From contig CAAGKL010000073.1 of the NCBI GenBank assembly GCA_900770405.1, positions 1-20,117 on the forward strand: a stretch of DNA of 20,117 bases, written 5' to 3'. Shown here piece after piece: positions 1 through 9,200 of this stretch. The position numbers and the translations under genes were made by a program. Position 1 is the first letter of the stretch; every line of letters begins with the position of its first letter. The notes under the pieces are model-generated. The model was not told where the DNA came from. It saw only the letters and a list, made by a program, of their open reading frames with translations, and did not search any database. The DNA comes from Clostridia bacterium. Its GTDB lineage: Bacteria > Bacillota > Clostridia > UBA1381.

Positions 1-65
1 ACAACTGGGGAAAAACGGCGTAGATGGACAGAATTAACATATGCAAGCCAACCCGCAGAAAAGAA

Positions 66-95
66 AAACGGCGGCCTCCGAAGAGACCACCGTTT
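66..95 (-). terminator. Intrinsic terminator of the tRNA-Pro gene
   Basis: Read on the minus strand this is a stem starting AAACGGTGG and ending CCGCCGTTT, closed by a classic C(UUCG)G tetraloop (loop 79-82) and containing only two G-U pairs. It is followed by a T-rich tract (minus-strand reading of 65 down to 53). It starts 10 nt past the tRNA CCA end, so it is almost certainly the tRNA terminator. Positions 1-65 otherwise show nothing I can support as a gene. Confidence 0.88.
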
Positions 96-104
96 CACAT
101 TCGA

Positions 105-181
105 TGGTCGGGATGACAGGATTTGAACCTGCGGCCCTCTGGTCCCAAACCAGATGCGCTACCAAACTGCGCTACATCCCG
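105..181 (-). tRNA. tRNA-Pro (anticodon UGG)
   Basis: The minus strand reads CGGGATGTAGCGCAG at the 5' end and closes with ATCCCGACCA, giving a 7-bp acceptor stem. The D-arm (AGCGCAGTTTGGTAGCGC), the T-arm with the GGTTCAAATCC core, and an encoded CCA tail are all present. The anticodon stem TCTGG/CCAGA encloses the loop TTTGGGA, so the anticodon is UGG (complement at 145-147), reading proline CCN codons. The length is 77 nt with CCA. It has its own promoter and terminator and looks like a single-gene transcript. Confidence 0.97.
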
Positions 182-218
182 CTAAAGTTTTTGTAATCCT
201 CATTCACGCGACTTATTT

Positions 219-247
219 ATTTTACCACATAAATTATATATTATCAA
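219..247 (-). promoter_or_regulatory. Sigma-A promoter of tRNA-Pro
   Basis: On the minus strand, TTGATA (242-247) and TAAAAT (219-224) are separated by exactly 17 nt in an AT-rich stretch. Predicted transcription starts near 212, giving a leader of about 30 nt before the mature tRNA end. Position and near-consensus boxes make this convincing. Confidence 0.8.
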
Positions 248-343
248 TAGGAATTTGTACCGAAAATCAGCCTATATTTTCGTGATTTTGCACACAATTT
301 CACATATATCTTCCAAATGCTTAGATTTTCGCCGTTTTTTGCC

Positions 344-378
344 AAAATACGCCTGTGAGATGTGCACAGACGTATTTT
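344..378 (-). terminator. Hairpin terminator downstream of the VanW gene
   Basis: A 14-bp inverted repeat, with one G-U pair on the minus strand, has arms AAAATACGCCTGTG (344-357) and CACAGACGTATTTT (365-378) around a 7-nt loop. It lies about 15 nt past the VanW stop codon. The T-run is stronger on the plus side (375-380), while the minus side has only the TATTTT built into the stem. It may therefore work in both directions; ending the VanW transcript is the obvious role. Confidence 0.7.
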
Positions 379-392
379 TTATCGCAAAAATC

Positions 393-2027
393 CTATTCAC
401 CGTCCGTGGGCACGATGCTTTCCGTTTCGACATTCTCCGCCGTCGGCTCTGCCGCAGGCGTCTGGGCGGGCATTGTACCGACGTTGACTTCGGTCGGCAT
501 CATCTTATATGTGCTGCGCGAGAGCTTCTCCGTCTTGACCACAACGCCGTTCTCGGTCACGGTTCGCACCGAATCCACCACATACCCGGTCTTACCGGCG
601 GTCGTGACTTTGCGCGTGCCCTCGGGCATAGTCGCGTCTTTCGTCTCGATGACGGTCGGCTCGGTCGACGCTGCGACCGTATGCGAAATTGTGACCTGCT
701 GCGGGGGATTGTGCGCCGTGCCGACTATCTTCACTATGCATTTACCGCCGGTCGCCGATGCGTCGATGCGGATTGGGTGGTCGGTATCATTCTTAAACTT
801 AAAATCGAGCGAGCCGTAGGACACGGTCGCGTCTTGTCCCTTTGGCACATACGCCACGGTCAGCGAATGATTTCGGCGCTCGACAATCGTCAGATTTGCA
901 TAGAGCACCGCCGAATAGAGCGTCGAACTCACCTGGCACACACCGCCGCCGACACCCTCGCTCGTCTTGCCGTTTTCAAAAATCGGCGCAACCTTATAGC
1001 CGTTTGCGAGAGACGGATTGCCGATTGCTTCATTATACGAAAACGTGTCGCCCGGCAGCAGAATTTTGCCGTTTATGCTGCTCGCCGCGCGCGAGACGTT
1101 ATACGCCCTGCCTGCCGCAGCGGTTGAATACGTGCTCTTATAGCTCGCCAGCTCGGCGCTGAAAAGCCCGTTTTTGAGCGACGCAGCCGTGATTTCCGGC
1201 ACGGTGCGCGTCACTGCGACCGTCACTGCGCTGCCGCTGTTAAAGGCGGAGAGCTTTGACGCGATATCGTCCTTATCCGGCTCGACGCCGACGGTCTCGT
1301 CGGAAATGTAGAGCTTGCCGTCCTCGAGCGAATACTCCGCGTTCGCGCTCGGGCGGTAAATCACCGCGTAAAGCTGCTGCGCCGTCATTTTTTCGTGCGC
1401 GGAAGGCTCGAGCGAAAGCTCAATCTGCGTCGAATTTCCGCCCTCGAGGGCGGACAAAACCTGTGCCCGCTCGCGCGATACGTCGTGCGACTGTCCGCGC
1501 GTGGGCGGCGTTACCGTTGCGGTTGTATCGGTCAGATCACTGACCGCCGCTTCGACCATTTCGCCGTTTTTCTCGACGCCCATTTCAAAAATTATCGTGT
1601 CAAGGCTGTCATTATCCGCCGAGGCGCGCGAGGTCAGATTAAGCCCGCCGAACGCCGAGCGCAGGGCGACCAGCATATTGCCGAAAAGCCCCTTATCTCT
1701 GCCGACGGCGTACGCCTTGTTGACTGTCGCATCGACGTCGGTATGCAGCGAAATGTCGCCCGCCGTGACGTCGCGGCGCACATTGCCCGAGGTGAGCGCA
1801 AAGCTCAGACCGCTGTACATATCGTGCGCGCCGATCACCTCCGCCGCCTGCTCACGCGTCATTCCGGCGACGCTTTCGCCGTCAACCCTGACCCCGGCGG
1901 CAATTTTGTCCTGCTTCGGCAGGCGCGCAATCGCCAGCACCAGCAGAATTACGAGCATCGCGAGCAGCGCCCCGCCTGCGATTATCAGATATTTCTTATC
2001 AAATTTTACTTTTTCCAATGATTCCAC
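393..2027 (-). CDS. VanW family cell-wall protein with PG-binding-4-like and G5-like domains
   Basis: A 544-residue membrane-anchored extracytoplasmic protein. A short basic N-terminus is followed by one membrane segment (about residues 13-34), then a region of roughly 230 residues resembling the putative peptidoglycan-binding PF12229 repeats that usually precede VanW. The VanW domain (about 288-430) has the signature GDTFSYNEAIGNP (326-338) and the glycine-rich GVGGGVCQVSSTLY (358-371). A G5-like domain (about 455-518) and a Thr/Glu-rich tail follow. The function of VanW domains is unsettled; wall association is inferred from the neighbouring domains, and this is not evidence of vancomycin resistance. 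The ATG is preceded by GAGGTGG at good spacing, 11 nt after the YkgJ-like stop codon, so the two genes share a transcript. Confidence 0.9.
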   Translation of the reverse strand: MESLEKVKFDKKYLIIAGGALLAMLVILLVLAIARLPKQDKIAAGVRVDGESVAGMTREQAAEVIGAHDMYSGLSFALTSGNVRRDVTAGDISLHTDVDATVNKAYAVGRDKGLFGNMLVALRSAFGGLNLTSRASADNDSLDTIIFEMGVEKNGEMVEAAVSDLTDTTATVTPPTRGQSHDVSRERAQVLSALEGGNSTQIELSLEPSAHEKMTAQQLYAVIYRPSANAEYSLEDGKLYISDETVGVEPDKDDIASKLSAFNSGSAVTVAVTRTVPEITAASLKNGLFSAELASYKSTYSTAAAGRAYNVSRAASSINGKILLPGDTFSYNEAIGNPSLANGYKVAPIFENGKTSEGVGGGVCQVSSTLYSAVLYANLTIVERRNHSLTVAYVPKGQDATVSYGSLDFKFKNDTDHPIRIDASATGGKCIVKIVGTAHNPPQQVTISHTVAASTEPTVIETKDATMPEGTRKVTTAGKTGYVVDSVRTVTENGVVVKTEKLSRSTYKMMPTEVNVGTMPAQTPAAEPTAENVETESIVPTDGE

Positions 2028-2038
2028 CTCATCAGCGT

Positions 2039-2557
2039 CTATTTATAAAATCGGGCAAATTCGTCCAGATAACGCGAATATTCCACCAAAAACGCGCGAA
2101 ATTCGGGGTTTTTCGACAGAATAACAAAGCAATTCTTCACATTTCGTATGAATGTGCGCTCATACTCATCGACCGTAAGCGTTTTCCCGAGCGGACAGAC
2201 CGCCTTTGAGCGCGGGTCGGTGATGACCGACAGCTTGCCGTCCGCACCGAGATACGGCGTCAGCGGGAATATCCGGCAGGCGAGCGGACGCTGATACCGG
2301 TCGCAGCTGCCGCGGCAGAACGCGATTTTTAAATTTTTGTGCCTGCCGTTATATTCATATGTAAAATCCGACTCTTCTATACGCACCCAATCGGGCGTCA
2401 AAAGCTCGAAAACGCTCTGCTCACCCGGAAAAAGGTACATTCCGGCATCGTCGCCCTTACAGCACGCCTTCCGGCAAAGACCGCCGCAGTCCGCGCCGAG
2501 CGGCGTTGACGCGTCAAACAGCCGGTAAAGCTGTAGGTACAGGTATGCACTGTTCAT
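2039..2557 (-). CDS. YkgJ family cysteine-cluster protein
   Basis: A 172-residue soluble protein of the YkgJ/Fli(B)-like zinc- or iron-chelating cysteine-cluster family. Visible cysteines are C24, C28, C32, C33, C81, C85, C94 and C121. They include the CRGSC motif (81-85) and the RPLACRIFPL stretch (90-99), which are the conserved metal-ligand positions in this group. The biochemical role of the family is not established. The start has AGGAG 8-9 nt upstream. A consensus promoter lies just ahead (2593-2620), and VanW follows 11 nt downstream, suggesting a two-gene unit separable from the transporter genes above it. No signal peptide or membrane segment is seen, so it is probably cytoplasmic. 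Confidence 0.85.
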   Translation of the reverse strand: MNSAYLYLQLYRLFDASTPLGADCGGLCRKACCKGDDAGMYLFPGEQSVFELLTPDWVRIEESDFTYEYNGRHKNLKIAFCRGSCDRYQRPLACRIFPLTPYLGADGKLSVITDPRSKAVCPLGKTLTVDEYERTFIRNVKNCFVILSKNPEFRAFLVEYSRYLDEFARFYK

Positions 2558-2592
2558 AAAAAATTCTCCTCATTTTTTTTGCAGTTAATCTC

Positions 2593-2620
2593 ATTATACC
2601 ACGCTGTCGGAAAATGTCAA
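2593..2620 (-). promoter_or_regulatory. Sigma-A promoter for the YkgJ-like/VanW pair, inside the MATE gene end
   Basis: The minus strand carries a perfect TTGACA (2615-2620) and a perfect TATAAT (2593-2598) with a 16-nt spacer. The -10 box overlaps the MATE stop codon (2594-2596). Predicted start is near 2586, giving a leader of about 28 nt before the YkgJ-like ATG. Confidence 0.8.
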
Positions 2621-3943
2621 CTGCCTGACAATTTTTTTATACACAACGGCAAAATATGCTATCTCCGCCGCGGCGGTAATCGCCCAGGAAAAGGCGTAGA
2701 GCAGGTAGAGTGAGGCGATTGTGTGAAAATGCGCAAACACCGTGTAAATCCACGCAACGCGGAATACGCACGAGCCGAGTATCACGATTACCGTCGGGAC
2801 GAACGTCCTGCCGAGCCCGCGCGAGGCGGCAATCGTGCAGTCCATAAACGCCGACACGACGTAGGAAAAGCCCATCACCCGCAGCCGCGCCATACCCTCG
2901 GCGATGACCTCGGCATCCTTTGAAAAGAGCGTCAGAAACTGCCGCCCGAACAGCACCAGCCCCAGTCCGAGTACTGTGCCCGCGCCCGCCGAATAGGCGA
3001 GCGATATATAAAAGCTTTTTATGATGCGCGATTTTTTGCCCGCGCCGAAATTGCGGCTCATAAAGCTCGCGCACGCCATATAAAACGCCGCCATAACGTC
3101 ATACACGAGCGGGTCGGCGTTCGCCGCGGCGGCATTGCCGGCGACGGTTATCGCATCAAAGCTGTTCACGCCCGCCTGTATGAACAAATTCGCAATCGCG
3201 AAAATCGCGTTCTGAAAACCCGAGGGCAGACCGAGCCGCAGAATATCCGCACTGTGGCGGGGATTTGGCTTAAGCAGGCGGCGGCACAGCCCGTAGGGCT
3301 CATCGCACCGCGCCAGAAATGCCACAATCAGCCCCGCAGATAGATACTGTGAAATCACGCTCGCCGCGGCAACTCCGTCGACGCTGCGCCCGAAGCCGAC
3401 CACGAAAACGAGGTTCAGCGCGACATTTATCAGCCCTGCCGCCGACAGGTAATACAGCGGGCGCTTGGTATCGCCGGCGGCGCTGAGCACTGCGTTACCA
3501 AAATTGTAGACCGCCAGCGCCGGCATTCCGAGAAAGTAGATTTTTAAGTATAACAGCGCGCCGTCCATAAGCTCGGGCTTTGTCGAAAGCGCGACGAGCA
3601 GTGGGCGCGAAAAAATTTCGCCGAGCGCGCACAGAATCATACCCGAAATCAGGCAGATTATCAGCGAGGTGTGGGTCGCCTCCGCGACCGCGCAGTCATT
3701 TTTCTGCCCGAGATAGCGAGCAACCAACACGTTCACGCCGTTTCCGAGCCCGATTAAAAAGCCGGTGAAAAGCGTGACCAAAATGGTTGTCGAGCCGACC
3801 GCACCGAGGGCGGCAGAGCCGGAAAACCTGCCTACAACCGCGATGTCAGACATATTAAAGCAGACCTGTAAGAGGTTCGATAATATGAGAGGCAGGCTGA
3901 AAAACAGAATTTGCTTGCCGAGCCGCCCGGACGTCATATCCAT
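2594..3943 (-). CDS. MATE family multidrug/organic-cation exporter
   Basis: A 449-residue polytopic membrane protein with about 12 hydrophobic segments, normal for MATE transporters (NorM/MepA/DinF superfamily). These export drugs or metabolites in exchange for Na+ or H+. The N-terminus MTSGRLGKQILFFSLPLIL, followed by LLQVCFNMSDIAVVGRF (24-40, acidic D33), is the conserved first helix of the family. The second repeat shows the related pattern near GLPSGFQNAIFAIANLFIQ. The ATG is preceded by GAGGTAA. It begins 22 nt after the MFS gene and is probably cotranscribed with it. The substrate cannot be read from the sequence. Confidence 0.93.
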   Translation of the reverse strand: MDMTSGRLGKQILFFSLPLILSNLLQVCFNMSDIAVVGRFSGSAALGAVGSTTILVTLFTGFLIGLGNGVNVLVARYLGQKNDCAVAEATHTSLIICLISGMILCALGEIFSRPLLVALSTKPELMDGALLYLKIYFLGMPALAVYNFGNAVLSAAGDTKRPLYYLSAAGLINVALNLVFVVGFGRSVDGVAAASVISQYLSAGLIVAFLARCDEPYGLCRRLLKPNPRHSADILRLGLPSGFQNAIFAIANLFIQAGVNSFDAITVAGNAAAANADPLVYDVMAAFYMACASFMSRNFGAGKKSRIIKSFYISLAYSAGAGTVLGLGLVLFGRQFLTLFSKDAEVIAEGMARLRVMGFSYVVSAFMDCTIAASRGLGRTFVPTVIVILGSCVFRVAWIYTVFAHFHTIASLYLLYAFSWAITAAAEIAYFAVVYKKIVRQLTFSDSVV

Positions 3944-3965
3944 AGTATTACCTCATTTAAAAATT

Positions 3966-5159
3966 TTATTTTTGTTTGGCGTTTTTCGGGTTTCTGATGC
4001 TCACTTCGGGGCGCAGCGTGCAGACGAGCAGCACGAGCGGGAAAATGATTGCCGCGAGTATGCCAAGCCGCAGGTTATTGCCGAAGTAGCTCGATACCGC
4101 GCCCGCGAGCGTCGGTCCGAGCGAGCAGCCCATATCGCCGCCGAGCGCCAGCATCGCGAACAGCGCCGTGCCGCCCTTTACGGCAGCGGCAGCCTTGCTG
4201 AACGTGCCGGGCCAGAGTATGCCCACCGAAAATCCGCACACCGCGCAGCCGACCAGCCCCGCCGCTGCGGACGGGATGAGCGCGATGAACAGGTAGCAGA
4301 CAACGCAGAGAACGCAGCTGTATTTCATAAATTTATCTAAATCGAGCCGGTCGCCGTATTTGCCGAAAATCAGCCGCGACGTGCCCATCAGCGCGGCGAA
4401 CATCATCGGCCCGGCGAGGTCGCCGACCGTCTTATTCACGCCGAGCCCCTCCTCGGCAAACGCCGACGCCCACTGCGCCACCGCCTGCTCCGATGCGCCC
4501 GCGCCCATCATCATAAGCATCAGAATCCGGAACGCGCGCGAGGAAAAAAGCTGCCTTATCGTGAGCCCCGCTCCGCCGTCCGCGCCGGGCGAGACTATCG
4601 GCACGCGCGCGAACATAAATGTGTTGAAAATGGGGATTGCCGCCCACAAAAGTGTGAGTATTTTCCAGTTTTTTATCCCAAAAACCGCGAAAAATGCGGT
4701 CGAGAGCAGCACCACGCCCATCTGCCCCCAGGCATAGAACGAGTGCAGAAGGCTCATCGCCTTTTCCTTATTATCGCTCGGGCACGCCTCAATTATCGGG
4801 CTGACGAGCACCTCAATCAGCCCGCCGCCGACCGCGTAAATCACGACCGAGATGACAATTCCGACATACGCGTCGGCAAACAGCCCCGGCAGAATTGTCA
4901 GCAAAATCAGCCCCGCCGCCGCGAAAATATGCGCCGCAACCGCCGCCGCGCGGTAGCCGATTTTATCGACAAATCCGGCGGAGAGCATATCGGTCAGCAG
5001 TTGAATTACAAAATTTATGGTTATCATCGACGTAATCTGCGCGAGCGTTATCCCGTAATCCGTCTGTATCATCACAAACAGCAGCGGGACAAAATTTACG
5101 ACAATTGCCTGCACGATATAGCCGGTAAAGCAGGCAAAGGACGTCATTTTGTAGTTCAT
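3966..5159 (-). CDS. Major facilitator superfamily (MFS) transporter
   Basis: A 397-residue membrane protein with about 12 hydrophobic segments. A motif-A-like loop, GFVDKIGYR (between helices 2 and 3), marks it as MFS. The second half has matching glycine-rich helices (GCAVCGFSVGILWPG). I place the start at the second in-frame ATG (MNYKMTSFACFTGY) rather than 15 codons upstream. It has GGGCGGGG ahead of it and its ATG overlaps the previous gene's stop as ATGA, the usual sign of translational coupling. The upstream start would run deep into the DMT gene. Substrate unknown; sugar or drug transport are both possible. Confidence 0.9.
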   Translation of the reverse strand: MNYKMTSFACFTGYIVQAIVVNFVPLLFVMIQTDYGITLAQITSMITINFVIQLLTDMLSAGFVDKIGYRAAAVAAHIFAAAGLILLTILPGLFADAYVGIVISVVIYAVGGGLIEVLVSPIIEACPSDNKEKAMSLLHSFYAWGQMGVVLLSTAFFAVFGIKNWKILTLLWAAIPIFNTFMFARVPIVSPGADGGAGLTIRQLFSSRAFRILMLMMMGAGASEQAVAQWASAFAEEGLGVNKTVGDLAGPMMFAALMGTSRLIFGKYGDRLDLDKFMKYSCVLCVVCYLFIALIPSAAAGLVGCAVCGFSVGILWPGTFSKAAAAVKGGTALFAMLALGGDMGCSLGPTLAGAVSSYFGNNLRLGILAAIIFPLVLLVCTLRPEVSIRNPKNAKQK

Positions 5160-6085
5160 TTTTCCCCGCCCTTTCGGTAGTTGAGAATGATTATCCCTGC
5201 ACAAATCAGCACGAGCGTGACCGCGAGGGTAAGCGGCGGGACATTGCTTTTTTCGCTCAGCATCAGGTTTGACAAAAGCACGCCGAAAACTGGGGTGCAG
5301 AAGCTGAAAATCGTGACGCGCGACACGGGGTTGAATTGCAGCAGCACGCCCCAGAGCGAATAGGCAGTCGCCGAGAGGAAGGACAGGTACGCGAGCACGG
5401 CAAAGGCGTGCGCGGACGGGATTATGATTTTTCCGCCGAAGGCGAGCCCCGCCGCGACCATCACGAGCCCCCCAAAAATAAACTGGTAGCCGCTTATCAC
5501 GACCGGGTCCTCAAATTTCGAGTATTTTTTTATCAGCACCGACGACACCGAGTAGGCTATCGCCGAAAAGAGCACGAAGCAATCGCCGGTGAAGTTCATC
5601 GTGAAGTCGAGCCCGTTTAAATTTATTACGATTATCCCGGCAAAGCCGAGCAGGCAGCCGAGGATTTTTTTCAGCGTGAGCTTTTCCTGGCGGAAGATAA
5701 GGCTTGCGACGAGCAGCGCGAAAAATGCGTTCGAGCCGCTTAAAACCGTGCCCTTCACGCCCGACGTATTCGCCAGTCCTATGTAAAAGAAAAAGTACTG
5801 AATGACCGTCTGAAAACAGCTCACGAGAGCGATTTTACCGAGATTTTCACGCCGCGGGCGCAGAAATTTTCGCCGCGCGATGCTGTAAATTGCCACGGTG
5901 AGCAGCCCGGCGAACGTAAAGCGTATGCCGGCGAAAAGTATCGTCGAGGAGACGTTTTTCTCGGGCAGAATCATCGCGTAGCCCAGCTTGATAAAGGGCG
6001 TTGCACTACCCCAGAGCGCGCAGCAGAAAATTGCCGTCAATGCGAGAATGACGGGGTTTGTGAATATTTTTCTTGTTTTTTCCAT
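5156..6085 (-). CDS. EamA/DMT family transporter
   Basis: A 309-residue membrane protein with about ten hydrophobic segments arranged as two EamA repeats (about residues 10-145 and 160-300), the usual DMT architecture for exporters of amino acids, nucleotides or other metabolites. The first helix, with CALWGSATPFIKLGY, and the repeat-2 LLSNLMLSE region fit the family. I start at MEKTRKIF (6085), which has GGAG 7 nt upstream; the longer reading from 6133 has no ribosome site. It overlaps the MFS gene by 4 nt. No convincing promoter is seen between the rpoC terminator and this start, so read-through from rpoBC or an unrecognised promoter must supply transcription. Confidence 0.9.
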   Translation of the reverse strand: MEKTRKIFTNPVILALTAIFCCALWGSATPFIKLGYAMILPEKNVSSTILFAGIRFTFAGLLTVAIYSIARRKFLRPRRENLGKIALVSCFQTVIQYFFFYIGLANTSGVKGTVLSGSNAFFALLVASLIFRQEKLTLKKILGCLLGFAGIIVINLNGLDFTMNFTGDCFVLFSAIAYSVSSVLIKKYSKFEDPVVISGYQFIFGGLVMVAAGLAFGGKIIIPSAHAFAVLAYLSFLSATAYSLWGVLLQFNPVSRVTIFSFCTPVFGVLLSNLMLSEKSNVPPLTLAVTLVLICAGIIILNYRKGGEK

Positions 6086-6177
6086 TCTGTTCTCCGTTTC
6101 GACGCCGGTCGGCAGGCATAAGCCCGCGAGCAAACGCCCGCGAAAAGGCGGGCGGCGTGCATTTTTTCCCGGCAGAT

Positions 6178-6215
6178 AAAATTTTCGGGGCTGCCTGACA
6201 GCTGCAGCCCCGAAA
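6178..6215 (-). terminator. rpoC: Intrinsic terminator of the rpoB-rpoC operon
   Basis: A perfect 12-bp stem with arms 6183-6194 and 6204-6215 (minus-strand reading TTTCGGGGCTGC and GCAGCCCCGAAA) encloses a 9-nt loop. It is followed by ATTTTATC on the minus strand, a few nt past the rpoC stop. A second GC-rich hairpin (arms 6135-6141 and 6148-6154) lies farther downstream but lacks a good T-run. Confidence 0.88.
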
Positions 6216-6221
6216 TGTTAA

Positions 6222-9200
6222 TTACATAATTTCCTCGTCGCTCACGGGAGTGCCCTCGACGGTGATGCCAATGTCCTTGTATGCCGGCATACCCGTGCCG
6301 GCGGGAATAAGCTTACCGATGATAACGTTCTCCTTGAGTCCGAGCAGATGGTCAACCTTGCCCTTGATCGCCGCGTCGGTCAGAACCTTGGTGGTCTCCT
6401 GGAAGGACGCCGCCGACATAAAGGACTCGGTCGCCAGCGATGCCTTCGTAATACCGAGCAACACCGGCGATGCGGTCGCGGGGGTCTGCCCCTCGGTGAG
6501 CGCTTCGTTCGCCTCGTTGAGCTCGAATTTATCAATCAGAGCGCCGATTAACAGGTTCGTATCGCCTGCGTCCTCGACCCTGACCTTGCGCAGCATCTGG
6601 CGCGTGATGACCTCAACGTGCTTATCGTTGATGTCAACACCCTGCATACGGTAGGTTCTCTGAACCTCACGCGTGATGTAAACCTGCACCGCGTGCGGCC
6701 CCTTGATATGCAGAATATCGTTCGGGTTTACCGAACCAACGGTCAGCTCGTCACCCATCTCGATGACGTCGCCGTCCGACACCTTAATCGTCGAGCCGTA
6801 CGGGATAACGTAGGTTTTCGCGATGCCCGCCTCGTCATCGGAAACGGTGATTTCGCGGCGGCGCTTTGCCTCGGAGACGGTGACCTTACCGCCGATTTCC
6901 GAAATAATCGCAAGTCCCTTAGGCTTTCTCGCCTCGAAAAGCTCCTCGATACGCGGCAGACCCTGTGTAATATCGCTGCCCGACGCAACACCGCCGGCGT
7001 GGAAGGTACGCATCGTCAGCTGTGTACCCGGCTCGCCGATCGACTGCGCCGCGATGATGCCGACAGCCTCGCCGACATTCACGAGCTTACCCGTCGCGAG
7101 GTTTCTGCCGTAGCACTTCGCGCACACGCCGACCTTCGTCTTACAGGTCAGAACGCTTCTTATATAAACCTTTGTAATTCCCGCTTTGATAATTTTCTCG
7201 ACGTCCTTATCGTCCATCAGCTTATCGCGCAGAACCAGCACCTCGCCGGTTTCGGGGTGGAGAACATCCTCCATCGCGACTCTGCCGAGAATACGGTCAG
7301 CCAGCGGCTCGATGGTCTCGTTTCCGTCCTTAATTTCGGAAACCCACTCGCCCTCGGTCGTGCCGCAGTCCTTCTCGCGGACGATTACGTCCTGCGATAC
7401 GTCAACAAGACGTCTTGTGAGGTAACCCGAGTCGGCTGTACGCAGCGCGGTATCGGTAAGACCCTTACGCGCACCGTGCGAGGAGATGAAGTACTCCAGA
7501 ACGTTCAGACCCTCACGGAAGTTCGCACGGATAGGAATTTCGACCGTACGACCCTGTGTATCCGCCATAAGTCCGCGCATTGCGGCGAGCTGACGAATCT
7601 GGTTGACGCTGCCTCGCGCGCCCGAGTCCGCCATCATAAATATCGGGTTGAATTTGCCCAGATGCGCCATCATCGCGTCGGTGACCTCGCCCGAAGCCTT
7701 CGACCAGGTCGAAATAACCTGATTGTAGCGCTCCTCATCGGTCAAAAGACCGCGGCGGTATTTCTTTGTAATCTTCACAATTTCGTCCTCGGCTGCGGCA
7801 AGAATCGCCTTCTTCTGCTCGGGCACTTCGATATCCGAAACGGAAACCGTGATTGCGCCGCGGGTCGAGTATTTATAGCCGGTTGCCTTGATGAGGTCGA
7901 GAACCTCGGCGGTGCGAGTTGTGTCGTGCACGCGGATGCAGCGGTCGATGATTTTGCCCAGCTGCTTTTTGCCAACGAGCTCGTTAATCTCGAGGTCGAA
8001 CATATGCTCGGTGCCGGGCGTGCGGTCAACGTAGCCCAGATCCTGCGGAATGTTCGCGTTGAAGATAATTCTGCCGACCGTCGCGTCGATCATACCCGAG
8101 TAGTGTCTGCCTGCGATGTCCACCTCGCGGCGAACCTTAATCGGCGTGTGCAGTCCGACAGCCTTGTTTTCGTACGCCAGGAGCACCTCGTCAAAACTTG
8201 TGTAGTACTGCGGACGCCATTCCTCCGAGCTGTCGCGCCCGGGGTAATCCTTGCCGCCGATTTCGTCCTCCTTAATCAGCGTCAGGTAGTAGCTGCCCAG
8301 AATCATATCCTGCGTCGGCACGGTAACCGGGTGGCCGTCCTGCGGCTTCAACAGGTTATTTGCCGACAGCATCAGAAAGCGCGCCTCCGCCTGCGCCTCG
8401 GGCGAGAGCGGAACGTGAATAGCCATCTGGTCGCCGTCGAAGTCGGCGTTATATGCGGTACATACCAGCGGGTGCAGCTTGAGCGCTCTGCCGTCAACGA
8501 GCTTGGGCTCGAACGCCTGGATGCCCAGTCTGTGCAGCGTCGGGGCGCGGTTTAGAAGCACCGGGTGCTCCTTGATTACGTCCTCGAGCACGTCCCAGAC
8601 CTCGGGCTTTACTCGCTCAACCATTCTCTTTGCGCTCTTGATATTATGCGCCAGGTTGCGCGCCACGAGCTCCTTCATAACGAAGGGCTTGAACAGCTCA
8701 ATCGCCATTTCCTTCGGCAATCCGCACTGGTAAATCTTCATTTCCGGGCCTACGACGATAACCGAACGGCCGGAATAATCGACACGCTTACCGAGCAGGT
8801 TCTGACGGAAACGTCCCTGCTTACCCTTGAGCAGGTCGGAGAGCGACTTGAGCGCGCGGTTACCCGGGCCGGTGACGGTTCTGCCGCGTCTGCCGTTGTT
8901 AATCAGCGCGTCAACCGCCTCCTGTAACATTCTCTTTTCGTTTCTTATAATAATCTCCGGCGCGCCGAGCTCCAAAAGGCGGCGCAGACGGTTATTTCTG
9001 TTGATAACTCTGCGGTAGAGGTCGTTTAAGTCACTGGTGGCAAATCTGCCGCCGTCGAGCTGCACCATCGGGCGCAGGTCGGGCGGGATTACCGGAATGA
9101 CCGACAGAATCATCCATTCGGGGCGGTTGTTCGACAGGCGGAACGCCTCGACAATTTCCAGTCTTTTAATGATTTTGCCTTTTTTCTGCCCCTGTGCATC

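Noticed and set aside
1..40. Possible start of a minus-strand gene (MLILSIYAVFPQL) at the left edge
   Set aside because: No ribosome binding site precedes the ATG and only 13 codons are visible, too little to support a call.
255..1127. 290-codon plus-strand frame beginning before and overlapping the VanW gene
   Set aside because: Its sequence is Arg/His/Cys-rich shadow of the VanW coding strand and it crosses the terminator hairpin at 344-378.
6618..8555. 645-codon open frame on the plus strand opposite rpoC
   Set aside because: It lies wholly antisense to intact rpoC. It is rich in Arg, Leu, Val, Asp and Asn in the pattern given by the complement of GC-rich codons, has no domain and no ribosome site.
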